64,000 nucleotides of DNA from Micavibrio sp. TMED2 (GTDB lineage Bacteria > Pseudomonadota > Alphaproteobacteria > TMED2). The position numbers were made by a program, and so were the translations under genes. How positions within the stretch are numbered: the first letter of the stretch is position 1; every line of letters begins with the position of its first letter. The DNA is taken from the NCBI GenBank assembly GCA_002168225.1, contig NHBH01000009.1, forward strand, positions 71,609 to 135,608. The letters are read 5' to 3'. The notes beneath the pieces are model-generated. The model saw only the letters and a program-made list of their open reading frames with translations, did not search any database and had not been told where the DNA came from. This document shows, one piece after another, positions 1 through 8,560 of the stretch.

Positions 1-662
1 CCAGCCCGCATACCAAACGGGTTCTGGTCCGCGATTTCAATGTCTCGGCCCGGCGCATCCATGTGGCGACACCCGGTATTCCGGCGGCCAAACGGGCGAC
101 ACCCGATAACCGTCAGCCGCCGATGATCCTCAGCGTCGGCACGATTACCCAGCGCAAGGGCACGGATATCCTGCTCGCCTGTCTGCTCGGTCTCACTCAT
201 GTTCCATGGCATGCCGTGATCTGTGGCGATCCCGGTCGTGATCCGCAATATGCCCAGTTTATCACCTCGGTAGCCTCGGTCCCGGCGCTGGCCAATCGGG
301 TCAGCTTTACCGGCAGTGTCGGGGAGGCCGACCTGCACGCGCTCTATGCCCAGGCATCGCTGTTTGTGCTGCCATCGCATTATGAGGGTTATGGCATGGC
401 TTTCGCCGAGGCGGTGCGGCGCGGTATTCCGGCGCTCGGTTTTGCCACCGGTGCCGTGCCGGATACGGTGGGGCCGGGCGGCATTCTGGTACCCGATGGT
501 GACGCCAATGCGCTCAGCGCCGCCATGGCCGCCCTGTTGTCGAACCCATCGCAGCGTCAGGCGTTATCCGATAAGGCGTGGGATTATGGACAGACCATGC
601 CCGACTGGTTCGACACGGCAGCGGTGATCGGCCGGTGTCTGACCGATGCTGCCGCGAACTAG
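1..662 (+). CDS. Glycosyltransferase family 4 (group 1), 5' end outside window
   Basis: The reading frame is open from base 3, so the N-terminal half lies upstream of the window. What remains is a typical GT-B C-terminal nucleotide-sugar-binding half: ILSVGTITQRKG opens the Rossmann domain, and the E-x7-E region appears as SHYEGYGMAFAEAVRRG, followed by GGILVPDGDANAL. These are the donor-binding features of family GT4. The acceptor cannot be read from this half. A methyltransferase gene follows after 17 nt on the same strand, so the two are probably co-transcribed and may modify the same molecule. The leftward RibD-like and creatininase genes lie just beyond. Confidence in the fold is high; the substrate is unknown. 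Confidence 0.88.
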   Translation, partial: SPHTKRVLVRDFNVSARRIHVATPGIPAAKRATPDNRQPPMILSVGTITQRKGTDILLACLLGLTHVPWHAVICGDPGRDPQYAQFITSVASVPALANRVSFTGSVGEADLHALYAQASLFVLPSHYEGYGMAFAEAVRRGIPALGFATGAVPDTVGPGGILVPDGDANALSAAMAALLSNPSQRQALSDKAWDYGQTMPDWFDTAAVIGRCLTDAAAN

Positions 663-679
663 AGGACGGGAAAGCTAAT

Positions 680-1477
680 ATGTCCGGTTTCAGCCCAGAC
701 TGGCTCGACCTGCGTGAACCTGCGGACAGACAGGCGCGCTGCAAGGCGTTGCAGGCGCAGGTTGCAACCTATTTTGCCGATCGGGACAGTATCTCGATCT
801 GTGATCTCGGCGCCGGGACCGGCGCAACCGTCCGCGCACTGCATCCCTTGTTGCCAAGGCCACAGACATGGCGGTTGATCGACCATGTAGCCGAGAACCT
901 GCAGGCCGCTGAAGCACGGCTCGGGCCGGTGGCGGAAACTGAGGCCCTGACCATCCATTATCAGGTGCATGATCTGGCCGATGATCCGGCCCCGTGGGAT
1001 GATGAGGCCGGGTTTGTTACCGCCTCGGCGTTGTTTGATCTGACCTCGACCACATGGATCGAGACGCTGGTGGCACGGCTGGCGGAACGGCAGTTGCCGC
1101 TGCTTGGTCTGCTCACCTATGACGGACGACTGGAATTTGCCAATAAGGTGCCGGAAGACAAGGTGATGCATGAGGCGTTCGATGCGCATCAGCAGACCGA
1201 CAAGGGCTTCGGCCCAGCTGCCGGTCCCAATGCCACCCTGCGGCTGGAGGCTGCACTCGCCAATGCCGGGTATCGCCTGTTCTCCGGTGACAGCACATGG
1301 GAACTCGGGTCCGATCATGCCGAGATGCGACAGGCGGTAATCGACGGCTGGGCCGGTGCCGCGCGGGAAATGGCGGTGGACGAGGATACCATTCAGGCAT
1401 GGCTGCGCGCCCATGCGGATGCTGCTGATATGCTGGCGGTCGGCCATACCGATCTCTTCGCCCATCCGGCTCGCTGA
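680..1477 (+). CDS. Class I SAM-dependent methyltransferase
   Basis: This 265-residue protein has a glycine-rich SAM-binding motif I, ICDLGAGTGATVRAL, near residue 40, and an acidic loop LIDHVAENL where the ribose of SAM is normally held. I chose the ATG at 680 because AGAGGACGGG lies just before it; an in-frame start at 578 would overlap the preceding gene by 85 nt and adds residues unlike the family. The order (glycosyltransferase, methyltransferase) and the 17-nt spacing indicate one transcript. The gene converges on the RibD-like gene, with 15 nt between stop codons. The acceptor is unknown: small molecule, glycoside or lipid are all possible. Confidence 0.8.
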   Translation: MSGFSPDWLDLREPADRQARCKALQAQVATYFADRDSISICDLGAGTGATVRALHPLLPRPQTWRLIDHVAENLQAAEARLGPVAETEALTIHYQVHDLADDPAPWDDEAGFVTASALFDLTSTTWIETLVARLAERQLPLLGLLTYDGRLEFANKVPEDKVMHEAFDAHQQTDKGFGPAAGPNATLRLEAALANAGYRLFSGDSTWELGSDHAEMRQAVIDGWAGAAREMAVDEDTIQAWLRAHADAADMLAVGHTDLFAHPAR

Positions 1478-1492
1478 TCGGCAGGTTGATTG

Positions 1493-2275
1493 CTAAAAGG
1501 CGCAATCAATCAGCATATCGCCGCCGGGTAGCGTATAGTGGCTGATAGCGCTCGGGCGTATCGCCTGTTCCAGCGTCTCGATTGTACGGGATGAGGTAAT
1601 GCCGCTCGGTCCGGCACCGATAATCAGTGGACCGACCAGCAGGTGCAGGTGGTCAATGGCACCGGCATCGAGCCAGCCGGATACGGTGCTGGCCCCGCCC
1701 TCGATCAGCAACCGTGTCAGGCCGCGTTCCGCCAGCGCCGCACGGATCGCGTCGATCGGCAGGTCGCCATTTGCATCGGCGGCAATACTGATATGGCTGC
1801 AGTCTTTCGGGCAGGTATCGGGTGTCACATCGCTGCGGTGGATCAGGATGCGCTGTTCCGCCGGATTATCGCGCCAGCGGGCCTCAAGAGCGGTTCTGCC
1901 GCTGGGGTCAATCACCACGCGCGCCGGGCTTCTGCCGCTGACCCGCCGGACCGAGAGTTGCGGATTGTCGGCGGCAACCGTACCGGCCCCGACCAACACC
2001 GCATCAACCAGTGCGCGCAGCCGGTGCAGATGGTCGAGGGCGCTCGACCCGTTGATGTAATGGGAATGTCCGCTCGGCGTGGCAATGCGGCCATCGAGTG
2101 ACTGACCAAGCTGGGCAATCACCAGCGGTTTGTCCTGCCAGATCGCGTTCAGCAGTGGATGATAGGGGGCAAGTGCGGGCAGGGATGCCGGGTCAGCCGA
2201 TTCCTGCTGCCATGTTTCCCACTCGGCGGTGACTTGTGCCTCATCCCACTGTTGCATCAGTCGCCCGGTGGCCAT
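1493..2275 (-). CDS. RibD C-terminal (reductase-only) family protein
   Basis: This is a stand-alone 260-residue relative of the NADPH-dependent reductase half of RibD, with no N-terminal deaminase domain. Recognisable family features in order are SLDGRIATPSG, then DAVLVGAGTVAADNPQL (the NADPH/substrate loop), VVIDPSGR, and LLIEGGASTVSGWL near the C-terminus. About 50 residues precede the domain. Known members reduce the ribosyl side chain of diaminopyrimidines in riboflavin or archaeal flavin synthesis, or act as DHFR-like reductases. Its start overlaps the end of the creatininase gene by 19 nt, so translation is probably coupled. It is the last gene of the leftward TRAP operon. The true substrate is not known. 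Confidence 0.85.
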   Translation of the reverse strand: MATGRLMQQWDEAQVTAEWETWQQESADPASLPALAPYHPLLNAIWQDKPLVIAQLGQSLDGRIATPSGHSHYINGSSALDHLHRLRALVDAVLVGAGTVAADNPQLSVRRVSGRSPARVVIDPSGRTALEARWRDNPAEQRILIHRSDVTPDTCPKDCSHISIAADANGDLPIDAIRAALAERGLTRLLIEGGASTVSGWLDAGAIDHLHLLVGPLIIGAGPSGITSSRTIETLEQAIRPSAISHYTLPGGDMLIDCAF

Positions 2276-3030
2276 GACATGGCGGACAGCTCAAGGATCA
2301 GATTGGCAAGCGCCGGGCCGAGGTGATCGAGCAGTGCCGCTCCCAGCATCGGGGTTGCGAGATCGGCGCGACCGATGGCACCGTCCGGGTTCATATCGCT
2401 GGTCATCCATCCCCAGCCGATCCTGCCCTTGGGAAACAGGCTGCCCGCTATCGGACCAGTGGCGGCAAAATCGGTACGTTCGTCATCAGCAACCAGATCC
2501 TCGCGTACGGCCATGAGGATCGCGGTCTCCTGCCAGCCACCATGCACATCACCGCGGGTCGGCAGATCGGCGGGCAGGGCTTCCGGCAGGCCGAATTGCG
2601 CCCAGTGCGGATAGGCGACCAGCATGTCGAAATCCCGGCGCAGGCGCAGGGCGGCGATTTCCGCTGCCGCCTTGTTGCCGCCATGGGCATTCAGCAGCAC
2701 CAGCCTGTTGATACCGCTGGCCGCCAGTTGTCCGCCGATGGCAACGATCTGGCCGATCAGCAACTCGGCATCCTGTGTCAGGGTTCCGGCACGGTCGGCA
2801 TGCTCATCGGAAGCGCCAAGCCACAGTGTCGGCAGCATGACCGAGATTTTCTCCTGATCGACCAGTTCCAGCGCCTGTGCCGCCTTGTCCACGATGGCCT
2901 CGGCGATAATGACGTCGGTGCCCAGCGGCAGGTGCGGCCCGTGGGTTTCAATCGCAGCCAGCGGCAGGATCGCGACCGTTTCCGGTGGCAATGGCAGGTC
3001 ATTCTGGGTCAAGTCGGTATAGAACAGCAT
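2257..3030 (-). CDS. Creatininase-family amidohydrolase
   Basis: The 257-residue protein carries the two-metal site of the creatininase family: E28-x-H30 with H33 and D39 in ETHGPHLPLGTD, the loop NAHGGN at 114-119, and HGGWQET at 163-169 supplying H and E168. Family members hydrolyse C-N bonds: creatininase, the mycofactocin peptidase MftE, and the archaeal FAPy deformylase ArfB that works just before the RibD-type reductase ArfC. That precedent is notable because a RibD-type reductase gene overlaps this one here. It lies 19 nt after dctM, so it belongs to the TRAP operon and may act on the imported compound. The specific reaction is not determined. Confidence 0.85.
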   Translation of the reverse strand: MLFYTDLTQNDLPLPPETVAILPLAAIETHGPHLPLGTDVIIAEAIVDKAAQALELVDQEKISVMLPTLWLGASDEHADRAGTLTQDAELLIGQIVAIGGQLAASGINRLVLLNAHGGNKAAAEIAALRLRRDFDMLVAYPHWAQFGLPEALPADLPTRGDVHGGWQETAILMAVREDLVADDERTDFAATGPIAGSLFPKGRIGWGWMTSDMNPDGAIGRADLATPMLGAALLDHLGPALANLILELSAMSWPPGD

Positions 3031-3049
3031 CGGGCACTCTATTCGGTCA

Positions 3050-4435
3050 TCAGCGCAACAGGCCGGGCAGGCCGAGGGTCAGGACGGGCAGGGCAACCAA
3101 TAGCGCGATCCGGAGCAGTTCGACCAAGAAAAACGGCAAGACGCCTCTGAATATATCGCCCATCGGCACTCTCGGGGCCAGTTGCGCGATGATGAAGACG
3201 TTGAGGCCCACCGGTGGTGTAATCAGCCCGAGCTCCACCACCACGAGGGCGAGGATGCCGAACCACAGTTTCAGGCTCTCGGTATCCATGCCGAAGGCGG
3301 CATCCTGCGCCAGTACGAAGTCGCCGCCATTGAGCGTCGCCAGCACCGGCCAGAAGAACGGCACCACCACAAGGATCATCGACAGGCTGTCCATGAAGCA
3401 GCCGAGCAGGATCAACAGCGCCAGCATGATCGCCAGCATCATGAACGGCTCATAGCCGCTGTTCATCGCCCAGTCGGCCAGCAGTTGCGGCAGGCCGGCA
3501 CGGCTGAAGAAGGTCTTGAGCACTTCCGCACCGAACAGGATGAAATAGATCATGCCGCTGGTGACGGCGGTTTCCCGGATGGCGGTGGTCAGGCCGCTCA
3601 GGGTCAGGCCGTCATCGGTGATGAACCGGAGTGCGAAACCATAGGCGATGACGGCAAAGGCACCGATGGCCGCCGCCGGGGTCGGGGTGAACAGCCCCAT
3701 GCCCAGACCGAGGACGATGCCGCCGAACAGCAGGGCCACCGGGATCAGGCGTTTCAGGGCCTTGCGGCGCTCAATCGGATCGAGCGGGGTGGCTGCCGGT
3801 GCATCAGCGGGCCGGAGGCGCACGGCGATGGCGATGGTGGCAAGGAAGAAAACAACGGCGAGGATGCCGGGCAGGGCCGCAGCCTGAAACATCTCGATAA
3901 TTGATGCCTCGACGATGATGGCATAGATGACCAGCGCCACCGATGGGGGGATCAGGATGCCGAGCGTTCCGCCCGCCGCCAGCGTGCCGGTCGCCAGCCG
4001 TGGGGCATAGCCGAGGCTGTCGAGGGCGGGCAGGGCGACCCGTCCCATGGTCGATGAGGTGGCGATGGAAGAGCCGGAAACCGCACCGAAACCGGCACAG
4101 GCACCGATGGCAGCCATGGCAACGCCGCCGCGAATGCGCCCGAACAGTGCGTGCAGACCACGAAACAGATCACGGCTCAACCCGGCCTGCCCGGCGACAC
4201 AGCCCATCAGGATGAACAGCGGCACAACCGAAAGCTCATAGCTCGATACCGTGCCCCAGAGCAGGCTTTTGAACTGGGCGAGATAGGGGGCAAAGCGCAG
4301 ATAAGGCTCGGCGATGCTGAGGGCGTAATTGCCGCCGACACCGATTGCCAGCATGGCGAGCGCTACCGGCATCCGCAGCAGCAGGAGGCCGAACAGGGCG
4401 GCAAGGCCAATAACGCCGATCCATTCCGGGGTCAT
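3050..4435 (-). CDS. dctM: TRAP transporter large permease subunit (DctM type)
   Basis: This 461-residue, very hydrophobic protein with about a dozen membrane segments is the DctM subunit that carries substrate with Na+. Typical features are the opening LFGLLLLRMPVALAMLAIGV, GFGAVSGSSIATSSTMG, and the C-terminal GLITPPVGLNVFI. The ATG at 4435 forms a 4-nt ATGA overlap with the stop of dctQ; a longer reading frame from 4540 would run back into dctQ and lacks family similarity there. It is third in a dctP-dctQ-dctM-creatininase-RibD operon. DctM subunits are not specific enough to name the substrate. Confidence 0.95.
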   Translation of the reverse strand: MTPEWIGVIGLAALFGLLLLRMPVALAMLAIGVGGNYALSIAEPYLRFAPYLAQFKSLLWGTVSSYELSVVPLFILMGCVAGQAGLSRDLFRGLHALFGRIRGGVAMAAIGACAGFGAVSGSSIATSSTMGRVALPALDSLGYAPRLATGTLAAGGTLGILIPPSVALVIYAIIVEASIIEMFQAAALPGILAVVFFLATIAIAVRLRPADAPAATPLDPIERRKALKRLIPVALLFGGIVLGLGMGLFTPTPAAAIGAFAVIAYGFALRFITDDGLTLSGLTTAIRETAVTSGMIYFILFGAEVLKTFFSRAGLPQLLADWAMNSGYEPFMMLAIMLALLILLGCFMDSLSMILVVVPFFWPVLATLNGGDFVLAQDAAFGMDTESLKLWFGILALVVVELGLITPPVGLNVFIIAQLAPRVPMGDIFRGVLPFFLVELLRIALLVALPVLTLGLPGLLR

Positions 4436-4968
4436 CGGGCGGCCCTCACCATAATCATGGCAAGTGCCTGTCGCGCCGAAATGATGGCCCAGAGCGCAAG
4501 GCTTGCGCAGCCCGGTAACAGGAATGGCCATATTGGCCAACCCAAGACCCGGCTGACCGCCATGTCGCTGCGGAGTTCAATCATGCCATAGACCAGCGCG
4601 ATGCCGAGACCGGCGGCGGCCACCGCCATCAAAACCGCCCATAACACGCCAAGTGCCAGGTTCAGCCGCGCTGGCAGGCGCTGGGCCAGCACATCTACCG
4701 CCAGATGCCCGCGCTGGGCCTGACAGTAAGGCAGCATCAACAGGATCGCCGTGCCGGTGGCAAGCCCGGTAAAATCCTCATACCCGCTCAGCCCATGTAC
4801 ATTGCTGTCAAACAGCGCAGCGATACGGTCTGCGATGAACAGGCTGGTATTGGTTGCAGTAACACCAATGATGGCAAGCAGCAGACAGCCACCAGCAAGG
4901 GCAAAGAGGTTGGCTGCCCGGTCGGTCAATGCCGCCGGGGGATGGTCGGGTACAGCGTCGTCAGGCAC
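4432..4968 (-). CDS. dctQ: TRAP transporter small permease subunit (DctQ type)
   Basis: The small TRAP membrane subunit has four predicted hydrophobic segments: LFALAGGCLLLAIIGV, GTAILLMLPYCQAQ, the LGVLWAVLMAVAAAGLGIAL stretch, and the C-terminal WPFLLPGCASLALWAII. It also has the family motif QAQRGHLAVDVLAQRLP. It partners with DctM in the inner membrane. The start is uncertain. I give the GTG at 4968, just after the dctP stop, making 179 residues; an ATG at 5046 would overlap dctP by 71 nt and adds a Pro/Lys-rich segment. The gene ends in a 4-nt overlap with dctM. Confidence 0.88.
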   Translation of the reverse strand: MPDDAVPDHPPAALTDRAANLFALAGGCLLLAIIGVTATNTSLFIADRIAALFDSNVHGLSGYEDFTGLATGTAILLMLPYCQAQRGHLAVDVLAQRLPARLNLALGVLWAVLMAVAAAGLGIALVYGMIELRSDMAVSRVLGWPIWPFLLPGCASLALWAIISARQALAMIMVRAAR

Positions 4969-4975
4969 GATTGGC

Positions 4976-6061
4976 TTAATGCAGGTTCTGTTGTTTGGCG
5001 ATGGCGGTGCGGGCTTTTTCGACGAGGTTGGCACCATCAATGCCACGATCCTTCATCTCCGCAATCCAGCGCTCAGTAACACCTTCTGACAATTCGGTAA
5101 AGGCGGCCATTTCATCGGTGGACAGCTTTTCGATTGTGCCGCCGGAGGCTTCTTGTGCTGCCTTGCCATCGGCTTCATTGCCGTCCCAGACGAGGCCGAC
5201 ATCGCGGGCGATTGCCATGCCGGAATTGGCATCAATGACGGCCTTCAGATTGTCGGGCAGGGCATTGTAGCGGTCTTTATTCATGGCGAACAGGAACACG
5301 GAAGTACCGAAACGCTGGCCATCCACACCCTCAATAGAGTGTTTTGTCAACTGATCGAGTTTCATTGGCGGCATGACCTCGAACGGCAGCAGCGCGCCTT
5401 CAACCGTGCCGCGGGCAAGGGCCTGTGGCAGTTCCGGCACCGGCATACCGACCGGCTCGGCACCGAAGGCCTCGATCATCCAGGCACCGGTACGTGATGG
5501 CGTGCGCAGTTTGACGCCAGTAAGGTCAGCCGGTTGGCGCACCAGTTTCTCGCTCATATGCAGGGCGTTGCCGGCATGGACATGGACAAGGATCGGGTGA
5601 ATGTCGGTGTAGTCATCGGCAATGTCGTCGAACATTTCCTGAATGGCGACATTGGTAGCAGCAGCACTGCCCCGGTGCACTGTCGCCAGCTCGAAGACTT
5701 CCGAGCGCGGGAAGACGCCAGGGGTATAACCGATCAGGGTCCAGACAATATCCGCCGAACCGTCACGCGCCTGCCGGTACAGCTCCGGCGGCTTGCCACC
5801 GAGAGACATGGACGGGAACAGGCGGATTTTCAGGGCACCGCCGGATTGTTCTTCGACCCGCTCGGCCCATGGCTGGAGGAATTTCGTATGGGTTGCCGAT
5901 TTCGGGCTCAGGAAGTGATGCAGTGTCAGGGTCACCGGCTCATCGGCCTGTGCGGTCCCCGGCTGGGCGGCGATAGACAAGGCGGCGATAAACAGGGCGG
6001 TGGTTGCAAGGGCAAGTGAGGCGAGAAGGCGGGGGAAAACAGGTCGGCGCATAACAGGCAT
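4976..6061 (-). CDS. dctP: TRAP transporter periplasmic substrate-binding protein (DctP type)
   Basis: The 361-residue protein begins with a signal peptide (two Arg, then LLASLALATTALFIAAL, with likely cleavage after GTAQA). The mature part has the DctP pattern: LTLHHFLSPKSATHTKFLQPW near the start and the family signature around LTGVKLRTPSRTGAWMIEAF, with the Arg that usually binds a carboxylate of the ligand. This suggests an organic-acid-like ligand, but specificity cannot be read directly. It is the first gene of the leftward operon and faces the MFS gene across 67 bp, where the operon promoter must lie. A start three codons later (6052) is equally possible. Confidence 0.93.
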   Translation of the reverse strand: MPVMRRPVFPRLLASLALATTALFIAALSIAAQPGTAQADEPVTLTLHHFLSPKSATHTKFLQPWAERVEEQSGGALKIRLFPSMSLGGKPPELYRQARDGSADIVWTLIGYTPGVFPRSEVFELATVHRGSAAATNVAIQEMFDDIADDYTDIHPILVHVHAGNALHMSEKLVRQPADLTGVKLRTPSRTGAWMIEAFGAEPVGMPVPELPQALARGTVEGALLPFEVMPPMKLDQLTKHSIEGVDGQRFGTSVFLFAMNKDRYNALPDNLKAVIDANSGMAIARDVGLVWDGNEADGKAAQEASGGTIEKLSTDEMAAFTELSEGVTERWIAEMKDRGIDGANLVEKARTAIAKQQNLH

Positions 6062-6128
6062 TCAATGGTCGGCGGATAAAATCGGCAAAGGCTTCTTAAC
6101 ATTATCTCGCGCTTGGTCCACACTTTAG

Positions 6129-7406
6129 ATGATCCGCACTGGTGCGTTGCACCATGCCTTTCCGTTTTCAGAACTCGGTACCCCTGTTCAAATGACCGGC
6201 ATTCCCGCCCTCATTCTGATTATTCTTTCCGCTGCATTAACCATTGGTGCCAATGGGTTGGCCCTGACGCTGACCGCGGTTGGCGGCAGTGATATCGGGT
6301 ATGACGCCAGCATGATCGGGATGCTGGGCACTGCCTATTATGTCGGACAATTAACCGCAGCACTGGCGACGCCAGCGATTCTGCGGCCTGCCGGGCATAT
6401 CCGGGTCTTTGCCGGGCTGGCCTCGACCGCCGCGATCTCCATCGGCTTCATGGCGCTGAGCCAGTCGCCCTATATCTGGTTTGTCTCCCGCTTGCTTTGC
6501 GGCTTTGCCTTCGGTGGCATCGCCATGACCATCGAGAGCTGGATGATGGGCGCGACCGACAAGACCCGCCGGGGACGCCTGATGAGCGTCTATCGGATCG
6601 CCGATCTGGGTTCGGTCACGGGCGTACAGTTCCTGTTGCCGGTATTCGGCACCAGCGGTACGGCGATCTTTATCGTCAATATGATGCTGTTCTGCGCCTC
6701 GCTGATCCCGCTGACCCTGTCGAAGCTGTCCAATCCCGCACCACCGGCACAGGTCAAGGTCTCGGTCCGCTGGATGTGGTCCATCTCGCCCGTTGCCTTT
6801 GTCGGGGTGGCGGTACTCGCGGCGGTCAATGGGGCATTCAGAACTGTTGGGCCGGTCTATGCCTCGAGTGTCGGTCTGGAGGCTGCCGGGATCGCGACCT
6901 TCGTGGCCGCCTCGGTTGTGGCGGGGGCGCTGTTCCAGTATCCGCTCGGCTGGTACTCGGATCGGGCCGATCGGCGGCACAGCTTGCTGCTGGCAACTGC
7001 CGGGGCGACGCTGGCGAGTTTCGGTCTGACCTTTGCCGGGCCGGAAACTGCGGTGATTGGTGCCTTCTTCTTTGGCGGCTTTGCCCTGCCGCTTTACCCG
7101 CTCTCGGTTGCCCATGCTTATGATTTTGCTGAGCCGGAGGATTTTGTCCGCCTGAGCGCCGGTTTCCTGATGATCTACAGCGCCAGTGCCGCGGTCGGGC
7201 CGCTGGTCTCATCGATCATGATGGATGCGTTCGGGCCGGAATCGTTTTTCGTCTATACCGGCATTCTGCACACCGGCTTCATCCTGTTCGTGCTCTGGCG
7301 TATGCGTGTACGTGCGGCACCGCCGATTGCGTTGCGCCAGCGCTTTGTCGCCATGGTGCGGAACTCGCCGCTGTTCGGTAACCTGACCCGACACGCGGAT
7401 CACTAG
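6129..7406 (+). CDS. Major facilitator superfamily transporter
   Basis: This is a 425-residue, 12-segment MFS permease of the small YcaD-like group. The cytoplasmic loop between segments 8 and 9 reads GWYSDRADRRHSLLL, the second-half version of the MFS A-motif, and the half-1 region has ESWMMGATDKTRRGRLMSVY. It probably exports or imports a small molecule by proton exchange. It is divergent from dctP. The start is uncertain: the ATG at 6129 gives a 21-residue leader before the first hydrophobic segment, while the ATG at 6192 begins right at it. No clear ribosome site separates the two. Confidence 0.88.
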   Translation: MIRTGALHHAFPFSELGTPVQMTGIPALILIILSAALTIGANGLALTLTAVGGSDIGYDASMIGMLGTAYYVGQLTAALATPAILRPAGHIRVFAGLASTAAISIGFMALSQSPYIWFVSRLLCGFAFGGIAMTIESWMMGATDKTRRGRLMSVYRIADLGSVTGVQFLLPVFGTSGTAIFIVNMMLFCASLIPLTLSKLSNPAPPAQVKVSVRWMWSISPVAFVGVAVLAAVNGAFRTVGPVYASSVGLEAAGIATFVAASVVAGALFQYPLGWYSDRADRRHSLLLATAGATLASFGLTFAGPETAVIGAFFFGGFALPLYPLSVAHAYDFAEPEDFVRLSAGFLMIYSASAAVGPLVSSIMMDAFGPESFFVYTGILHTGFILFVLWRMRVRAAPPIALRQRFVAMVRNSPLFGNLTRHADH

Positions 7407-7434
7407 AACCGGGCGGTCGTTGACCGTGACCGGT

Positions 7435-8301
7435 TCAAGCGATGATACGGAAATCGATGACTTCCTGCTCGATCTGGAACTGACGGGCAATCTCTACCTC
7501 GCCGGATGGATCAATGCAGGCGAGGTTGAGCATGCCGCCATGGGGGCCGCAACCGCTGTCGAGGGTTGCTGATACGGCGCCGATGGATGGCTCCATAGGG
7601 GCATTCAGCTCATTACGACGACCACGGATCACCCGGCCACAGCCATGGACCGGCTGGCTGTACTGGTCGAAACGCTTGCCACCGAACCAGAGGGTTTCGC
7701 CCTGATTTTCCAGCGGTGTCACCGGACAGACCCCGGCGCTGACCAGCATGGTGTTGGTCTGGTTGGACTGGCTGTAATCGGTCAGGGCAGCCCTGCGAAT
7801 GACCGAGAAGAACTGGGTATGGCCGTCATTCAGGCGAATGCCGTGACGCAGGGCATTGGTCCAGCGGGTGATTGCCTTGGCGCCGGATCGGGCGGCACAG
7901 ATACCGGCCTGTGGATCACCACCATAGGCACGAACGATTGGAGCCGCGCCATTGCTCAGCATCCATTGCAGGACTTCACCGGGATTGGGGGCGAATTGCA
8001 GTTGCAGCAGGCGATGCCAGATTTCTTCCTGTGCGCCGCGCAGATAGACGACATCGGTGTGCAGAACCTCGCGCCGGGCGATGATTTCGCGGCGGAAGCG
8101 GATCAGCTCATCGACGGTCTCCAGGGTAGCCCCGCCATGGCCGATCATATTGCCGAGATAGACGATACGGTCCCCGGCGCGGAATTCCGCTGCCAGATAC
8201 TCATGAAGTTCCCGGAGTGGGCCGATTTCCGCATGACAGGCCGGTATGGCCCATATGCGATCGGGTTGTCCGAGTCGTGCGATTCTTTCACTGCCTGCCA
8301 T
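7435..8301 (-). CDS. Metallophosphoesterase-fold protein with lost metal ligands (pseudo-phosphatase)
   Basis: The 288-residue protein follows the layout of the PPP/ApaH-type phosphatases but every signature is altered. GDxHG is PACHA at 20-24, GDxIDRG is GNMIGHG at 50-56, GNHE is GAQE at 89-92, and the HAG motif is SAG at 188-190. The structural stretches in between are kept: WMLSNGAAPIVRAYGGD matches the usual NGG..T..SYG, and VCPVTPLENQGETLWF matches the region after HAG. I therefore infer a pseudoenzyme that keeps the fold but is unlikely to bind the dinuclear metal centre. It lies downstream of carD on the same strand but is separated from it by a likely terminator. Confidence 0.75.
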   Translation of the reverse strand: MAGSERIARLGQPDRIWAIPACHAEIGPLRELHEYLAAEFRAGDRIVYLGNMIGHGGATLETVDELIRFRREIIARREVLHTDVVYLRGAQEEIWHRLLQLQFAPNPGEVLQWMLSNGAAPIVRAYGGDPQAGICAARSGAKAITRWTNALRHGIRLNDGHTQFFSVIRRAALTDYSQSNQTNTMLVSAGVCPVTPLENQGETLWFGGKRFDQYSQPVHGCGRVIRGRRNELNAPMEPSIGAVSATLDSGCGPHGGMLNLACIDPSGEVEIARQFQIEQEVIDFRIIA

Positions 8302-8462
8302 CGTATTGATGCTCTGCCCGTCACGCTGTAAGTGTTTGTAATATAGCGGGTTTTGCCTGCCATATCGGGCTATCGAACGGTGCCTGCCAGTTCAATAACC
8401 CACGCCTACAGTAATTGTACGTGTGGGGATTCCTGCGACCAAAGGATGCAAGCCGGAAATAA

Positions 8463-8490
8463 GAAAACCCGGGGCGGTGTCGCCCCAGGT
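8463..8490 (-). terminator. Intrinsic terminator after carD
   Basis: Read on the minus strand this is a GC-rich hairpin (CTGGGGCG, loop ACAC, CGCCCCGG) followed by TTTTCTT. It lies about 70 nt after the carD stop codon and before the pseudo-phosphatase gene, so it should end carD transcription. The rest of the 8302-8560 intergenic stretch shows no gene and must hold the promoter of the pseudo-phosphatase gene. Confidence 0.75.
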
Positions 8491-8560
8491 TCACACAATC
8501 GGTCAATTTTTGCCGATCTGGCTTATGTCTGTCCGGTCCGAAAACCGGGGAAGCGCAGGA

